Shown: positions 26,830-36,753, counted from the stretch's first letter. The stretch is DNA of 64,000 bases from Synergistaceae bacterium (GCA_017450125.1 JAFSWZ010000010.1:124001-188000); one strand, 5' to 3'. Numbers and translations: made by a program. The notes: generated by a model from the letters alone, not told the origin.

Positions 26830-29271
26830 TTATTCTTCCGCGTCTTGGATGTCTTTGCGCATCTTGAGTACGTTATTCTCGTCGATGTACTCATATGATA
26901 CTGAGTTCATGCTCTGCTTCACGATGTAGATTCCCAGCCCGCCTATGTCCCGTTCGTCCGCACTCAGCGTAATATCAGGGTCAGAGCGTTCGAGCGGATT
27001 ATACGGCGTTCCGCTGTCCGTGAAGATAATCTCTACGTCCTTGCCCAGATGGCGGATGCTGATTGTCGCAGTGCCTCCGTCTGTGTTAGGGTAGGCGTAA
27101 TTCGCGATGTTCACAAAAATTTCTTCGACGGCTAACTCTATCTGCATTATGACCGACGCAGGACAGCCCCACTTCTCGAGGTCCTCATCAACGAAGGCTA
27201 TAACCTCGTGGAGTTTGTCCGTATCGGCCTCAACAGTAAGTTTGCTGGGTTTGCCGAAGAACTGAAGGCACAGCATAGTGAGGTCGTCGAACTGCGGAGC
27301 TTCGCCGGTGAAGTCCATCACTGACTTGTTCATTATGGCGAGGACTTCTTTTGCAGGCGCGCCCGTCGTACTGTTCAGCTCCTCGAGCATCCTCTCTTGG
27401 CCGTAAAGCTCGCGGTTAATGTTCGTGGCTTCCGTTACGCCGTCAGTGTATAAGTATAGCGTATCGAGGTGTTCCAGCTGAAATTCATTGTCCGTGAACT
27501 CCATACCGTCCATTACCGCAAGTGCAGGATTCGGCTCAGTCTCTAACAGCTCGTAAATCCCGCCCGCCCTTCTGACTGCAGGAGGCTCATGGCCTGCGCT
27601 GGAGGCGATAACGTGCCCCGTCGAGAGTTCCAGAATGCCGAGCCACACCGTTACGAACAGCGAAGAGTCGTTACCCTCGCACAGCTGGTTGTTCACGTCA
27701 AAGAGTATCTCGCCCGGAGTTCCTCCCATCATTGCGCGGTTCTTGATGAGCGTTTTCGCAATCACCATGAACAGCGCGGCAGGTACTCCCTTCCCCGAAA
27801 CATCAGCCATAACCAGCCCGAGATGATCCTCGTCAATCATGAAGAAGTCGTAGAAGTCTCCTCCTACCTCCTTAGCCGGGTACATTGTTGCGCTGATGTC
27901 AAATGCTTCGTGGTTCAGGAACGGCGGAATTATCTTCGGGAGCATGTCCGCCTGAATCTGCGTCGCTATGTTCAGCTCCGCGCCGATGCGTTCCTTCTCC
28001 GCCGTAACGTCGGCCAAGTTGGAGATGTATTCTCTCAGTGAAGCCGTCATGGTGTTGAAGTTCCGTGCGAGGTCGCCTATCTCGTCGTTGCTCGTGATTT
28101 CAGCAGCGTGCTCGAGGTTTCCGCCGCTGATTTCGTCCACGTCATGGCCGAGCCTGCGTATCGGTGCGACGAGTCTTTCTGAGAACTTGTGCCCCGCCAT
28201 CCTGACGATTACCTGAATTATCACGAACGACATCAGGAGAAGAACCATAGCCCAATCCATGTTCTCATAGATGAACGACAACGGAGAAAGCACGAGGCTT
28301 CTGGGTATCTTTATGCACAGCTTCCAGTTCGTTGACCTTATGGGAGTGTACGCGTAATACATCTCTTTGTCCGAGAGGGCAACTCCCGTCCGCCCCGCAA
28401 GTATCTCCCTGACGATGTGCTGGGTTATATCCGGGTCGTCGGAGAGCATCGCTGCTTCTGCGTTGGGATTGCCGTTGCTGATGACTTTTCCTGTTCGGTC
28501 AACGATGAAGGCATGTGCTCCGCGCCCCATGTCGATGGAGACAATCTCGCGGTGCATGTCATCTATGAGTATGTCCATTCCCAGAACGCCGGCAAATTCG
28601 CCCTCTCCATCGTAGAATGGAGCATAGAGCGTTATCATCTGTCCGCGTCCCCAATGGTCGTTGTAGACATCAGTGAAGCCTGCACGCTGAATCTTTGCGC
28701 ACTGCGAGTACCATGCAGAGCCCCTGAAGTCGTAATACACTTCAGTTTGTCCTTCGCGCGGGGCTAACAGGTCGGAATGCGCATCGTACGTCATCAATAC
28801 GCCTGACTTTGTCGCAAGGTACAGCAACACCTTGCTGTTTTCCTTCACGAACGGTGCCCACAACTGCTCAACATTCCCCAGAAGGCCGCACTCCTCTTTG
28901 ATGGACTCATAGGTCGTCTCTTCGTTGATGAGTGTCCTGAGCATCACGAAGCGTCCGGCGTTCTCTGCCTTCGGAGGGAGAACCTCATTAGGCAGGAACT
29001 TTGACGGATTGCGGTAAAGAACATTAATGTAATCCGCAAGCGTATTCGCATAATTCACGTACTTGCCCAGCTCGGAGTCCGCGAATCTGGCTTTGTCCTT
29101 GATGGTGTTGTAGAGGTTCGTCTCCATCTGGGTTATGAGAACTTCCTTGTTCTTCTCCCTGATGCCGAATATGCTCACAGCCGAGATTAGAGCAGTAACC
29201 AACAGGGCAGCAAAGGCTACGTTTACGACAAGGCTTCTAATCTTCTTGTCGATGGGCTTCCTGCCTGTCAT
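26830..29271 (-). CDS. SpoIIE-family phosphatase with extracellular sensor, HAMP and anti-sigma kinase-like domains
   Basis: An 813-residue membrane protein. Order: membrane helix (about 15-35), dCache-like extracellular sensor (about 40-340), second membrane helix (about 345-365), HAMP (about 370-425), PP2C-type phosphatase (about 440-665, with EVGGDFYDFF, MADVSGKGVPAALFM and LYLYTDGVTEA) and a C-terminal HATPase domain of the RsbW type (ELAVEEIFVNIANYAY, GGLGIYIV). It likely dephosphorylates a STAS protein and, through the HATPase domain, may also rephosphorylate it or bind a partner. It overlaps the STAS gene upstream by four bases. Confidence 0.9.
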   Translation of the reverse strand: MTGRKPIDKKIRSLVVNVAFAALLVTALISAVSIFGIREKNKEVLITQMETNLYNTIKDKARFADSELGKYVNYANTLADYINVLYRNPSKFLPNEVLPPKAENAGRFVMLRTLINEETTYESIKEECGLLGNVEQLWAPFVKENSKVLLYLATKSGVLMTYDAHSDLLAPREGQTEVYYDFRGSAWYSQCAKIQRAGFTDVYNDHWGRGQMITLYAPFYDGEGEFAGVLGMDILIDDMHREIVSIDMGRGAHAFIVDRTGKVISNGNPNAEAAMLSDDPDITQHIVREILAGRTGVALSDKEMYYAYTPIRSTNWKLCIKIPRSLVLSPLSFIYENMDWAMVLLLMSFVIIQVIVRMAGHKFSERLVAPIRRLGHDVDEISGGNLEHAAEITSNDEIGDLARNFNTMTASLREYISNLADVTAEKERIGAELNIATQIQADMLPKIIPPFLNHEAFDISATMYPAKEVGGDFYDFFMIDEDHLGLVMADVSGKGVPAALFMVIAKTLIKNRAMMGGTPGEILFDVNNQLCEGNDSSLFVTVWLGILELSTGHVIASSAGHEPPAVRRAGGIYELLETEPNPALAVMDGMEFTDNEFQLEHLDTLYLYTDGVTEATNINRELYGQERMLEELNSTTGAPAKEVLAIMNKSVMDFTGEAPQFDDLTMLCLQFFGKPSKLTVEADTDKLHEVIAFVDEDLEKWGCPASVIMQIELAVEEIFVNIANYAYPNTDGGTATISIRHLGKDVEIIFTDSGTPYNPLERSDPDITLSADERDIGGLGIYIVKQSMNSVSYEYIDENNVLKMRKDIQDAEE

Positions 29272-29582
29272 TTCTCGATTTTCAGGATACGGCTGAAACC
29301 TGTTACCTCAAACACTTTGAGAACGTCGGGCCTGAGATTCCTGATAGTCATAGTGCCCTGCTTGCTCATAGCTTTCTGTGCCAGCAGAAAAACGCGGAGG
29401 CCTGCTGAAGACACAAATTCCAGTGCCGACATATCGAACACCAGCGACTTCACTCCTGCAAGCCAGCCCTTCACTTCCGCTTCAAGCTGGGGTGCTGAAG
29501 TCGTGTCCAGCCTTCCTTCAAGCGAAACCGTGAGCGAATCTCCGTCAGAAACCTTGCTGATGTTCAGTGTTGTTGCGTTCAT
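29268..29582 (-). CDS. STAS-domain anti-sigma factor antagonist
   Basis: A 104-residue STAS protein with LEGRLDTTSAPQLEAEV (residues 20-36) and VFDMSALEFVSSAGLRVFL (about 48-66), where the serine cluster contains the expected phospho-acceptor. It should be the phosphorylation switch read and reset by the downstream phosphatase. An AGGAGGC site supports the ATG at 29582. No sigma factor gene lies nearby, so the final target is unknown. Confidence 0.9.
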   Translation of the reverse strand: MNATTLNISKVSDGDSLTVSLEGRLDTTSAPQLEAEVKGWLAGVKSLVFDMSALEFVSSAGLRVFLLAQKAMSKQGTMTIRNLRPDVLKVFEVTGFSRILKIEK

Positions 29583-29604
29583 AACTATAAGCCTCCTTAG
29601 ACTG

Positions 29605-30885
29605 TTATTCGTCCTCGCTGTAACTGCCCTGTTCGTCGTCGGGAATCTTCGACAGGTTCAGCAAGGTGATTCTGTGTTCCTCGAGCTCCATTACCTTTAT
29701 GCGCCAGCCTCCGTAGTTGAACGTCTCGCCCTCCTCCGGGAAGCCGCCCGACATCGTGAGCACAAGTCCGCCCAGCGTCTCTGCGTCGTCGCTCGTGAAC
29801 TCACTCCCCAGAGCCTCGCTGAGATTCTCGAGGCTGATGCTCCCCTGTACAAGGTATGAACCGTCCTCCTGCTTCTGGACTTCGGGCGATTCCTCGTCGT
29901 ACTCGTCCTGAATCTCTCCCACAATCTGCTCCAGAATGTCCTCCATCGTTACGATGCCGGCAACTCCGCCGTACTCGTCAACGATTATCGCTATGTGAAT
30001 GTGCTCATGCCTCATCGCCTCGAGGACTTCAGCGGTCTTTATCGTCTCCGGCACAAAAATGGGCTTCCGCAACAACGTTCTGACCTCGCAGGATAAATTG
30101 CTCTCCATTAAGTTCTTCAGCGTGTCCTTGACGTAGAGGATGCCGACGATGTTATCAGGGCTCTCCTCGTAGACGGGGATGCGCGAATGCCCCTCGTCGA
30201 TGAACAGCTTTACGGCCTCAGCTAGAGTATCGCTGGCTTCGAGGGCTATCATGTCCGTGCGCGGAATCATAATCTCGTGGACTCTCGTCTCGTCGAAGTC
30301 TATTATCCCGTCAATCATCCTGCGTTCTGATGCCTCAAGAGCACCTGACTCCTCGCCTATCTTCACGACCTGTTCAATCTCGTCGCGCGTTACGAAAACC
30401 TGCTGTGTCCCCAAATCGATATGAAGCAGGAAGCCTATAGCCGTAACACACTTCTTCATTGCCCACGCAACCGGCGAAATCAGGAACGCAAGCACACGCA
30501 GGATAGGCGCAGCAAAGATGAGCACGTTTTCCGAGTAGACCATAGCCGCGCTCTTGGGCAGAATTTCTCCGAGAATCACAATCAGCACCGTCATTACCGG
30601 CACTACGAACACCAGAGCTCCCGGCCCGAACAGTCCGAGTGCGACGCTCGAAGCCAGTGCGCTCGCGGAAATGTTCACCACGTTGTTGGAGATGAGGCAC
30701 ACCGTCAAAGCCTCCTGCGTGTCGTCAATCAGCCACTGAAACGTTGAGTTCAAGAACTTGTACTTTCCCTGCTCCTGAAGTGTGCGGAGCTTCCCCGTGC
30801 CTGTCGCAGTGATTGAGGTTTCCGCACCGCTGAAGAACGCCGACAGCAGGAACAGCACAACGAACCCCATAATTACCCCGCTCAT
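29605..30885 (-). CDS. CNNM/CorC-type transporter (hemolysin family)
   Basis: A 426-residue protein with a DUF21/CNNM membrane domain (about four helices, residues 1-180, including SAFFSGAETSITA), a CBS-domain pair (about 200-320, with IMIPRTDMIAL and DEYGGVAGIVTMEDILEQIVGEI), and a C-terminal CorC_HlyC domain. Relatives export magnesium or cobalt ions or act in metal homeostasis. I chose ATG 30885, which overlaps the ybeY stop (ATGA). The corC-ybeY-PgpH-phoH order is conserved across many bacteria. Confidence 0.91.
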   Translation of the reverse strand: MSGVIMGFVVLFLLSAFFSGAETSITATGTGKLRTLQEQGKYKFLNSTFQWLIDDTQEALTVCLISNNVVNISASALASSVALGLFGPGALVFVVPVMTVLIVILGEILPKSAAMVYSENVLIFAAPILRVLAFLISPVAWAMKKCVTAIGFLLHIDLGTQQVFVTRDEIEQVVKIGEESGALEASERRMIDGIIDFDETRVHEIMIPRTDMIALEASDTLAEAVKLFIDEGHSRIPVYEESPDNIVGILYVKDTLKNLMESNLSCEVRTLLRKPIFVPETIKTAEVLEAMRHEHIHIAIIVDEYGGVAGIVTMEDILEQIVGEIQDEYDEESPEVQKQEDGSYLVQGSISLENLSEALGSEFTSDDAETLGGLVLTMSGGFPEEGETFNYGGWRIKVMELEEHRITLLNLSKIPDDEQGSYSEDE

Positions 30886-31382
30886 ACAGCCAGCCTCCCT
30901 GCTATCCTGTCCTGCAGTGCCCACATTTCAGCCTGCTTCTCCTCTGTGTCGTGGTCGTAGCCCAGCAGGTGCAGGAACGAGTGCGCAATCATCAGGCACA
31001 ATGCGTCGTGCAGGCCAAGTTCCGGGTGAAGCCGCGCGGTTTCTTCCGGGCAGATAACGATGTCTCCCAGCTCGAGAACCGGCAGGCCTTCGGGCTCGTC
31101 ATCCATCATCGGGAACGACAGCACGTCAGTAGCCTCGTCCGTGTCGCGATAATCCCTGTTGAGCTCGCGTATTTCCTCCGGCGAAACGAACGACAGGGAG
31201 ATCTCCGCTTCGTCGTAACTTGCTGAGGCAGGGCACAACACAGCTAACTCTTCTTCGAGAATCGCTGATATGCTGTCTGCCTCATTGATGATTCGCTGTG
31301 TGTCTGGGTGTTCGGGTGCGGTATCGCTGTCATTAGTACCCGATGAATCTTCGGGGGTATTAATGCATAATGATAACTTCAA
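30882..31382 (-). CDS. ybeY: Endoribonuclease YbeY (rRNA maturation factor)
   Basis: A 166-residue metalloprotein with the zinc-binding HxxxHxxxxxH motif in HSFLHLLGYDHD near residue 130 and the conserved NRDYRDTDEATDVLSFP near 80. YbeY acts in 16S rRNA 3'-end processing and ribosome quality control. The start appears to be TTG at 31382, preceded by AAAGAGG. The first 25 residues are poorly conserved, so an internal start is possible. It is coupled to the CorC gene. Confidence 0.93.
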   Translation of the reverse strand: MKLSLCINTPEDSSGTNDSDTAPEHPDTQRIINEADSISAILEEELAVLCPASASYDEAEISLSFVSPEEIRELNRDYRDTDEATDVLSFPMMDDEPEGLPVLELGDIVICPEETARLHPELGLHDALCLMIAHSFLHLLGYDHDTEEKQAEMWALQDRIAGRLAV

Positions 31383-31404
31383 GAATAGATTACCTCTTTC
31401 GTTG

Positions 31405-33516
31405 TTATGATTTCCTGCTCTCTATCTTCTTGACCTTGCGGGTGTGGTACATTGAGGTCAGGACAGAGATAAGCGTCTGCTTTATGGTGGCTAAATCCTT
31501 CTGTGTGAGGTCTACTTCGTCAAACTGGTTCTCATTCAGCTTGCTCTGCACTACCTGAGTGATTATCTTCTCGACGGCTTCGGCTGTCTGGTCTTTGTCG
31601 CCTGCGCGGCCGACATCTGCTGCCCTGACTGCCGCTTCAACGGAATCCACAATCATGAGCAGTGCGGTTTCACGTGTCTGGGGCTTCGGGCCGGGATAAG
31701 TGAAGTCGTCCCTGCTGACCTGCTCTCCCATAGCAAGAGCCTTCCTGTAGAAGTAGAACGTGCAGGTTGTGCCGTGATGTTCGGCTATGAAGTCGCGGAT
31801 ACGTTTTGGGAGCTTGGCCTCCCACGCGAGCTCGAGGCCGTCTTTTACGTGCGCACGTATCGTGATGGAACTCAGCATCGGGGAGATGTTGTCGTTTTTG
31901 TTGAGGCCTCCGCCCTGATTCTCCACGAAGTAATGAGGCCTGCGGATCTTGCCGATGTCGTGATAGTACGCTCCGGCACGCAGAAGGTTCGTGTCCATTC
32001 CGAGCTCTATTCCCACAGCCTCAATCAGCGTCGCTATCGTGAGGCAGTGCTGGTATGTTCCGGGAGCTGTGCGCTGAAGGTCTCTCAGCAGCGGGCTTGA
32101 AGGGTGGCTTATCTCCCTCAGCGTCAGAACCGAGAGGATGCCTAACGCTTCTTCCACGTACTGCAGAACGAACGTCATGATGTGCGAGATTACCAGCTCA
32201 AAGAAGAAGTACAGCCCCGTATCTGCCCAGAAGCTACCGAGCGGAATGAACAGCCGGAAGTCGTCGCGTGTCATCGGGATGCCTTGAAGGTAGTGCATCG
32301 CCGTCCGCGCAGCTGCCAGAACAGCAGTCATGATTAAGATTCTCCTGTAGACCTGCATTCTTGATTCGAGATTGCGGAACAGGTAGAAGCCTAGCGTTGA
32401 GGCAGTTACCCCCATCATCGACAGCATTACGAACCCGGACACAGACTGTCCCGTGATGACGAACACTCCAGACACTGACGCGACGAACGAGATGCAGAAC
32501 CCGAGATAGTCCGGGACGGCCAAGTAAGCGACTGTTACGGCAGGGAGAACCCCCGCGCCGGTGATGCCCAGACGTGCCGCGACTGTCTCGCAGATCCACG
32601 CCGTCAGAACCACGAACACCACACACCACCACGTAGGTTTGCTGTTGCCCGCGCCCCTTCCGAGAATGTCGAGCCACAGCGGCAGGGCAAACACTGCGAG
32701 CACTACCGCCCAGAGCTGTACGAACGGGAAAACATCTTCCGTGTAACCCTGCATCCTGAGCAGAAAAGCTATCTGGCTCGTAACAACGTCTCCGCGCGCA
32801 ACAATAACGTCTCCGGGCTCAAGCCTTCTGTCGAGGACAGGGACATCATCAGCCGCCGCACGCCGTGCAAGTGCCGTAAGGTCGTCGTCAACGCTGAAAT
32901 TGAGATTGCCCAAGCCCGCAAGTATCTGGTAGATGAAGTTCGCATCAGTCTGCGAGACTCCTGCTTTGCTTATCTCCTCCCAGAGTATCGAGGTCATCAG
33001 CGTCGTGTTCTCGCGGTAAACTTTCTCGGACTCGAGGCGGTCAATGTACGCGCTACCGATTGTGTACGAGGCGGAGAGTATCCGTGCTTTGTCGGCAGCC
33101 GCTAGTGAGGATATAGCCTTGATGAGAGGTGCTGGCATGTACGCGAGATAGGACTTGGATTCGGGCGCGTCGGAGTCTCTTACCGCCTCAAGCCTCCTCT
33201 GAAGCCTTGACTTGGCCGAAACGTCGCGGACAGTTACGCCCACGACACTTTCGCTTATCATGTTGCGCAGTGAGTTCGCGGAAGCCTGGTCGTCGTAGCG
33301 CATGTGCGTGATGACCCTGTAGGTTTCCGGCGAAGGCTCTCCCACAGCGAAACTGTCTCCCCTGCGGCTGAGGACTGCCCATTGTGCGAGGACGATAAGC
33401 ACTCCCGCGACGAGCAGGAAGGCTACAGGTGCTGCGTATGCTTTGAGGAAACGGAAATTTATGCGCTGCCAGAAGCTGAGTTCTGCGGAGATTAGTATCT
33501 TCGGTTTGTACTTCAT
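31405..33516 (-). CDS. 7TM-HD membrane phosphohydrolase (PgpH-like)
   Basis: A 703-residue protein: N-terminal membrane helix (about 28-48), an extracellular 7TMR-HDED domain (to about 265), seven membrane helices (about 270-470) and a cytoplasmic HD domain with TYQHCLTIATLIEA and the metal-binding AYYHDIGKIRRPHYF near residue 530. Relatives degrade cyclic di-AMP. ATG 33516 overlaps the phoH stop. The neighbourhood with phoH and ybeY fits this family. Confidence 0.92.
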   Translation of the reverse strand: MKYKPKILISAELSFWQRINFRFLKAYAAPVAFLLVAGVLIVLAQWAVLSRRGDSFAVGEPSPETYRVITHMRYDDQASANSLRNMISESVVGVTVRDVSAKSRLQRRLEAVRDSDAPESKSYLAYMPAPLIKAISSLAAADKARILSASYTIGSAYIDRLESEKVYRENTTLMTSILWEEISKAGVSQTDANFIYQILAGLGNLNFSVDDDLTALARRAAADDVPVLDRRLEPGDVIVARGDVVTSQIAFLLRMQGYTEDVFPFVQLWAVVLAVFALPLWLDILGRGAGNSKPTWWCVVFVVLTAWICETVAARLGITGAGVLPAVTVAYLAVPDYLGFCISFVASVSGVFVITGQSVSGFVMLSMMGVTASTLGFYLFRNLESRMQVYRRILIMTAVLAAARTAMHYLQGIPMTRDDFRLFIPLGSFWADTGLYFFFELVISHIMTFVLQYVEEALGILSVLTLREISHPSSPLLRDLQRTAPGTYQHCLTIATLIEAVGIELGMDTNLLRAGAYYHDIGKIRRPHYFVENQGGGLNKNDNISPMLSSITIRAHVKDGLELAWEAKLPKRIRDFIAEHHGTTCTFYFYRKALAMGEQVSRDDFTYPGPKPQTRETALLMIVDSVEAAVRAADVGRAGDKDQTAEAVEKIITQVVQSKLNENQFDEVDLTQKDLATIKQTLISVLTSMYHTRKVKKIESRKS

Positions 33517-34466
33517 GATGATTGCTCGTATTTTGCGTAGGCCTGCACGATCTTCTGCACTATCTCGTGCCTCACAACGTCAGCATCACTGAGGTCAATG
33601 AACCCTATGCCCTTTATGCCGCCAAGAATCTCGCGCACGCTCCTCAAGCCCGACTGCGAATGTCCCGGAAGGTCTACCTGCGTGATATCCCCCGTAACAA
33701 CAGCTTTCGAGCCGAAGCCCAGACGCGTAAGAAACATTTTCATCTGCTTCGGGGTAGTGTTCTGTGCCTCATCAAGGATGATGAAGCTCTCGTTGAGGGT
33801 TCTTCCTCTCATGTAGGCGAGCGGGACAATCTCAATGACTCCTTTGTCGGCGTAACGCAGGAATCTTTCCGGCGACAGAAGGTCGTAGAATGCATCATAG
33901 AGAGGCCTGACGTACGGCTCTACCTTCTCGCGCAGATCTCCGGGCAGATACCCGAGACTTTCTCCCGCCTCAACAGCAGGACGCACGAGAACGACTCTGT
34001 TCACCTTTCCGGCTTTGAGCATCGAGACGGCTTCACACACAGCAAGGTACGTCTTGCCTGTTCCTGCCGGGCCCGTCGCAAAAAGAATGAAGTTGTCCCT
34101 TATCGCGCGGATATACTCTCTCTGCCCGGGAGTCTTCGCGCGAATGGGCTTGCCGCGTGCCGTCGTGCAGATAATCTCCGAGTACAGCGAAGAGAGGTTG
34201 AGTTCACGTCCTTCCGCGAGGGCATCCATTGCAGAGCGAACGTCCGCCTCGTGAATCTCGTGCCCCTTCTCCGCGACTTCTGCGAGTTCACGGATAATGT
34301 GTGCCGCAAGCCTCACGGGTTCAGGGTCAGGGCCGCTCACGCGAACAGCCCCGTCCTTGACCGACAGCGTAACAGGGTAACGGGCTTCGATGGCCTTGAA
34401 GTTCTCGTCGTTAGGGCCGAGAAGGCGCGCCTGAGTGAACCCGTCCCCCGATAACGGAATGTCCAT
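33513..34466 (-). CDS. phoH: PhoH family ATPase
   Basis: A 317-residue protein with an N-terminal KH-like region (about 1-75) and a helicase-like ATPase domain with Walker A GPAGTGKT (132-139) and Walker B FIILDEAQNT near residue 225. PhoH proteins are RNA-associated ATPases, usually encoded beside ybeY. The start directly follows the oadA stop codon. Length is typical. Confidence 0.93.
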   Translation of the reverse strand: MDIPLSGDGFTQARLLGPNDENFKAIEARYPVTLSVKDGAVRVSGPDPEPVRLAAHIIRELAEVAEKGHEIHEADVRSAMDALAEGRELNLSSLYSEIICTTARGKPIRAKTPGQREYIRAIRDNFILFATGPAGTGKTYLAVCEAVSMLKAGKVNRVVLVRPAVEAGESLGYLPGDLREKVEPYVRPLYDAFYDLLSPERFLRYADKGVIEIVPLAYMRGRTLNESFIILDEAQNTTPKQMKMFLTRLGFGSKAVVTGDITQVDLPGHSQSGLRSVREILGGIKGIGFIDLSDADVVRHEIVQKIVQAYAKYEQSS

Positions 34467-35864
34467 TTATGCCGGATATGCCTCCGGTGAAGCCTGAGCC
34501 TGAAGGCCGGTGTCGCGCTTGTGGAGCTTCGCGTACTTTTTGGGCAGGAAGTCTTTTGCGACCTGCGGGAACATTATCCACGTCAGAGCGTCTTCCGGCT
34601 GTGTTGCCCAAGGCTGGCAGTCCTTGCGCGCCTGCTCCATTTCGGGAGCTATCTTCTCGCCCGGGCGGCACGTGATGGGCTCTTCGCTGCCGATTGCCAT
34701 CTTCTGGACTTCAGGGTCCATCGGTGCTGGAGGCTGGCCGTAATACCCCAAGAAGTACTGCTTGATTTCTTTCGGGAAACTCTTCCAGCGTCCGCGCAGA
34801 ACGTTCACTGTCGCCTGAGTTCCGACCATCTGGCTTGAAGGAGTTACGAGCGGAGGATAGCCCATTGCCTTGCGCACGACAGGTACTTCATTAAGCACTG
34901 CCTCGAGCTTGTCGAGAGCTCCCATCTCGCGGAGCTGGTTGACCATGTTCGAGTACATTCCGCCGGGAATCTGGTAGCGCAGAATGTTGATATCAACTCC
35001 CGCAATCTCGGGAAGAAGGTCCTTGTACTTCTCGCGGAGCTTCTTGAAGTGCATTGTTATCGGGAGCAGGTCAGCAATCTTTATGCCCGTGTCGTACTCT
35101 GTGCCCTCAAGTGCGGCGACGATTGATTCAGTCGGGGGCTGGCTTGTGCCGAGCGCGAAGGGTGAAATTGCCGTGTCAACGATTTCTGCTCCTGCCTCGA
35201 TGCCGGCCAAGTATGCCATGCTCGCGAGTCCCGTCGTGTAGTGGCTGTGAAGCTCTATAGGGATGTCTACCTTCGCTTTGATGGCCTTGACGAGGTCTGT
35301 GCAGTCTTTAGGGCCGATTAACCCTGCCATGTCCTTGATGGCGATCGAGTCCGCGCCCATCTCCTGCATTCTCTTGGCCATTCCAGCGAAAGAATCCAGC
35401 GTGTGTACGGGCGACAGCGTGAAGCTCATGCACAGCTGAAGGTGCGCGCCTTCCTTCTTGACCTGGTCGGCGGCAACCTCGACGTTGCGGAGGTCGTTAA
35501 GTGCGTCGAAGCAGCGCACGATGTCTATTCCGTTGCCGACTGCACGTTTGACGAACTCACGCACAACATCATCTGCGTAATGCCTGTAGCCCACGAGGTT
35601 CTGTCCGCGAAGGAGCATCTGCAGCTTGGCGTTCTTTACGCGCGCACGGATAAGGCGCAGTCTCTCCCAAGGGTCTTCATCGAGGAAGCGCATTGCGGAG
35701 TCGAACGTTGCTCCGCCCCACATCTCTAACGCCCAGTAACCTGCATTGTCCATGTACTCGAGGACGGGAAGCATGTCGTCGGTTCTCATGCGCGTTGCAA
35801 TCAATGACTGATGAGCATCACGCAGGCCGGTTTCGGTAATGCGTACTCTCTTTTCTCCTGCCAT
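34467..35864 (-). CDS. oadA: Oxaloacetate decarboxylase / pyruvate carboxyltransferase alpha subunit
   Basis: A 465-residue carboxyltransferase. TETGLRDAHQSLIATRMRT lies at residues 10-28; MEMWGGATFD-like EMWGGATFDSAMRF, LRGQNLVGYRHYADD, IAIKDMAGL and the metal-binding ELHSHYTTG follow. It moves a carboxyl group between oxaloacetate or another acid and biotin. The biotinyl domain found at the C-terminus of many OadA proteins is absent, so a separate biotin carrier and the sodium-pumping beta subunit must be encoded elsewhere. Confidence 0.92.
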   Translation of the reverse strand: MAGEKRVRITETGLRDAHQSLIATRMRTDDMLPVLEYMDNAGYWALEMWGGATFDSAMRFLDEDPWERLRLIRARVKNAKLQMLLRGQNLVGYRHYADDVVREFVKRAVGNGIDIVRCFDALNDLRNVEVAADQVKKEGAHLQLCMSFTLSPVHTLDSFAGMAKRMQEMGADSIAIKDMAGLIGPKDCTDLVKAIKAKVDIPIELHSHYTTGLASMAYLAGIEAGAEIVDTAISPFALGTSQPPTESIVAALEGTEYDTGIKIADLLPITMHFKKLREKYKDLLPEIAGVDINILRYQIPGGMYSNMVNQLREMGALDKLEAVLNEVPVVRKAMGYPPLVTPSSQMVGTQATVNVLRGRWKSFPKEIKQYFLGYYGQPPAPMDPEVQKMAIGSEEPITCRPGEKIAPEMEQARKDCQPWATQPEDALTWIMFPQVAKDFLPKKYAKLHKRDTGLQAQASPEAYPA

Positions 35865-35913
35865 AAAATATATTCCTCCTGTAATGTGATTGGGATTTGC
35901 AGAGTATTATACT

Positions 35914-36753
35914 TTAATTCTCCAAAGCTGCCTTAGCTTTGTCCCAGAATGTGTCAAGTTCCTGTAATGTATAGTCAGCGATGTTTCTGCCCTCGCTGCG
36001 TGCGCATTCCTCCATGAACTGGAAGCGTCTCCTGAACTTCTCGCAAACTCCGTTCAGTGCGGCATCAGGGTCAACGCCGAGCCTCCGTGCGATGTTGACG
36101 GTCATGAACAGCACATCCCCTAACTCATCCGCCATGTGTGCGGGGTCATTCTCACGGGCGGCTTCCTTGAGCTCTGAGACTTCCTCGTCGAGTTTCGCGA
36201 AGAGGGGTGCGGGGTCTCCAGCTGGCCAGTCGAAACCGACGTGTTTTGCCTTCGCCTGAATCCTGTTCGCCTTGAGGAGAGGAGGAAGGCCGTCGGGGAC
36301 TCCTGCGAGTATTGAGGTGCTCTCATGCTTCTCTGCGCGTTCTTCTGCCTTGATTCGCTCCCAGTTGCGGAGGACTTCGTCGCTGTCTTTCGCAGAAGCG
36401 TCGCCGAAAACGTGAGGATGTCTGCGGATGAGCTTGTCGCAGATTGTGCGGACAACGTCCTTCATGTCGAATGCTCCTGACTCGCTGGCTATCTGTGCCA
36501 CGAACACAACCTGAAGCAGAAGGTCTCCGGCTTCTTCGCGGATTGCGGCAATGTCGTTCTTGGTGATTGCGTCGGCGAGCTCGTAGGCTTCCTCAGTGAT
36601 GGGAGTGCGGAGGGTCTCGAGGGTCTGTTTTCTGTCCCAAGGACAGCCGCCGGGTGCGCGGAGACGTGCGAGGATGCTGACTATCTCGTCAAAATAATGT
36701 GAGCTGTTAATGTGTGATTCCTCCTTTGCGGATGAAGTAATCATAACACACAT
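35914..36753 (-). CDS. mazG: Nucleoside triphosphate pyrophosphohydrolase MazG
   Basis: A 279-residue protein with two MazG domains. The first has LRAPGGCPWDRKQTLETLRTPITEEAYELADAI (about residues 33-65) and EEAGDLLLQVVF; the second has LDEEVSELKEAA and DELGDVLFMTVN. It hydrolyses NTPs to NMPs. The first ATG (36753) shares a base with the capA stop (TAATG). A strong AAAGGAGG lies inside the frame about 30 bases later but is followed by ATT rather than ATG, so the real start may be internal. Confidence 0.93.
   Translation of the reverse strand: MCVMITSSAKEESHINSSHYFDEIVSILARLRAPGGCPWDRKQTLETLRTPITEEAYELADAITKNDIAAIREEAGDLLLQVVFVAQIASESGAFDMKDVVRTICDKLIRRHPHVFGDASAKDSDEVLRNWERIKAEERAEKHESTSILAGVPDGLPPLLKANRIQAKAKHVGFDWPAGDPAPLFAKLDEEVSELKEAARENDPAHMADELGDVLFMTVNIARRLGVDPDAALNGVCEKFRRRFQFMEECARSEGRNIADYTLQELDTFWDKAKAALEN

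Noticed and set aside
36715-36753. MazG starting at an ATT codon after AAAGGAGG
   Set aside because: The spacing is good, but a TAATG-coupled ATG exists upstream and ATT starts are very rare; left as an ambiguity rather than a claim.
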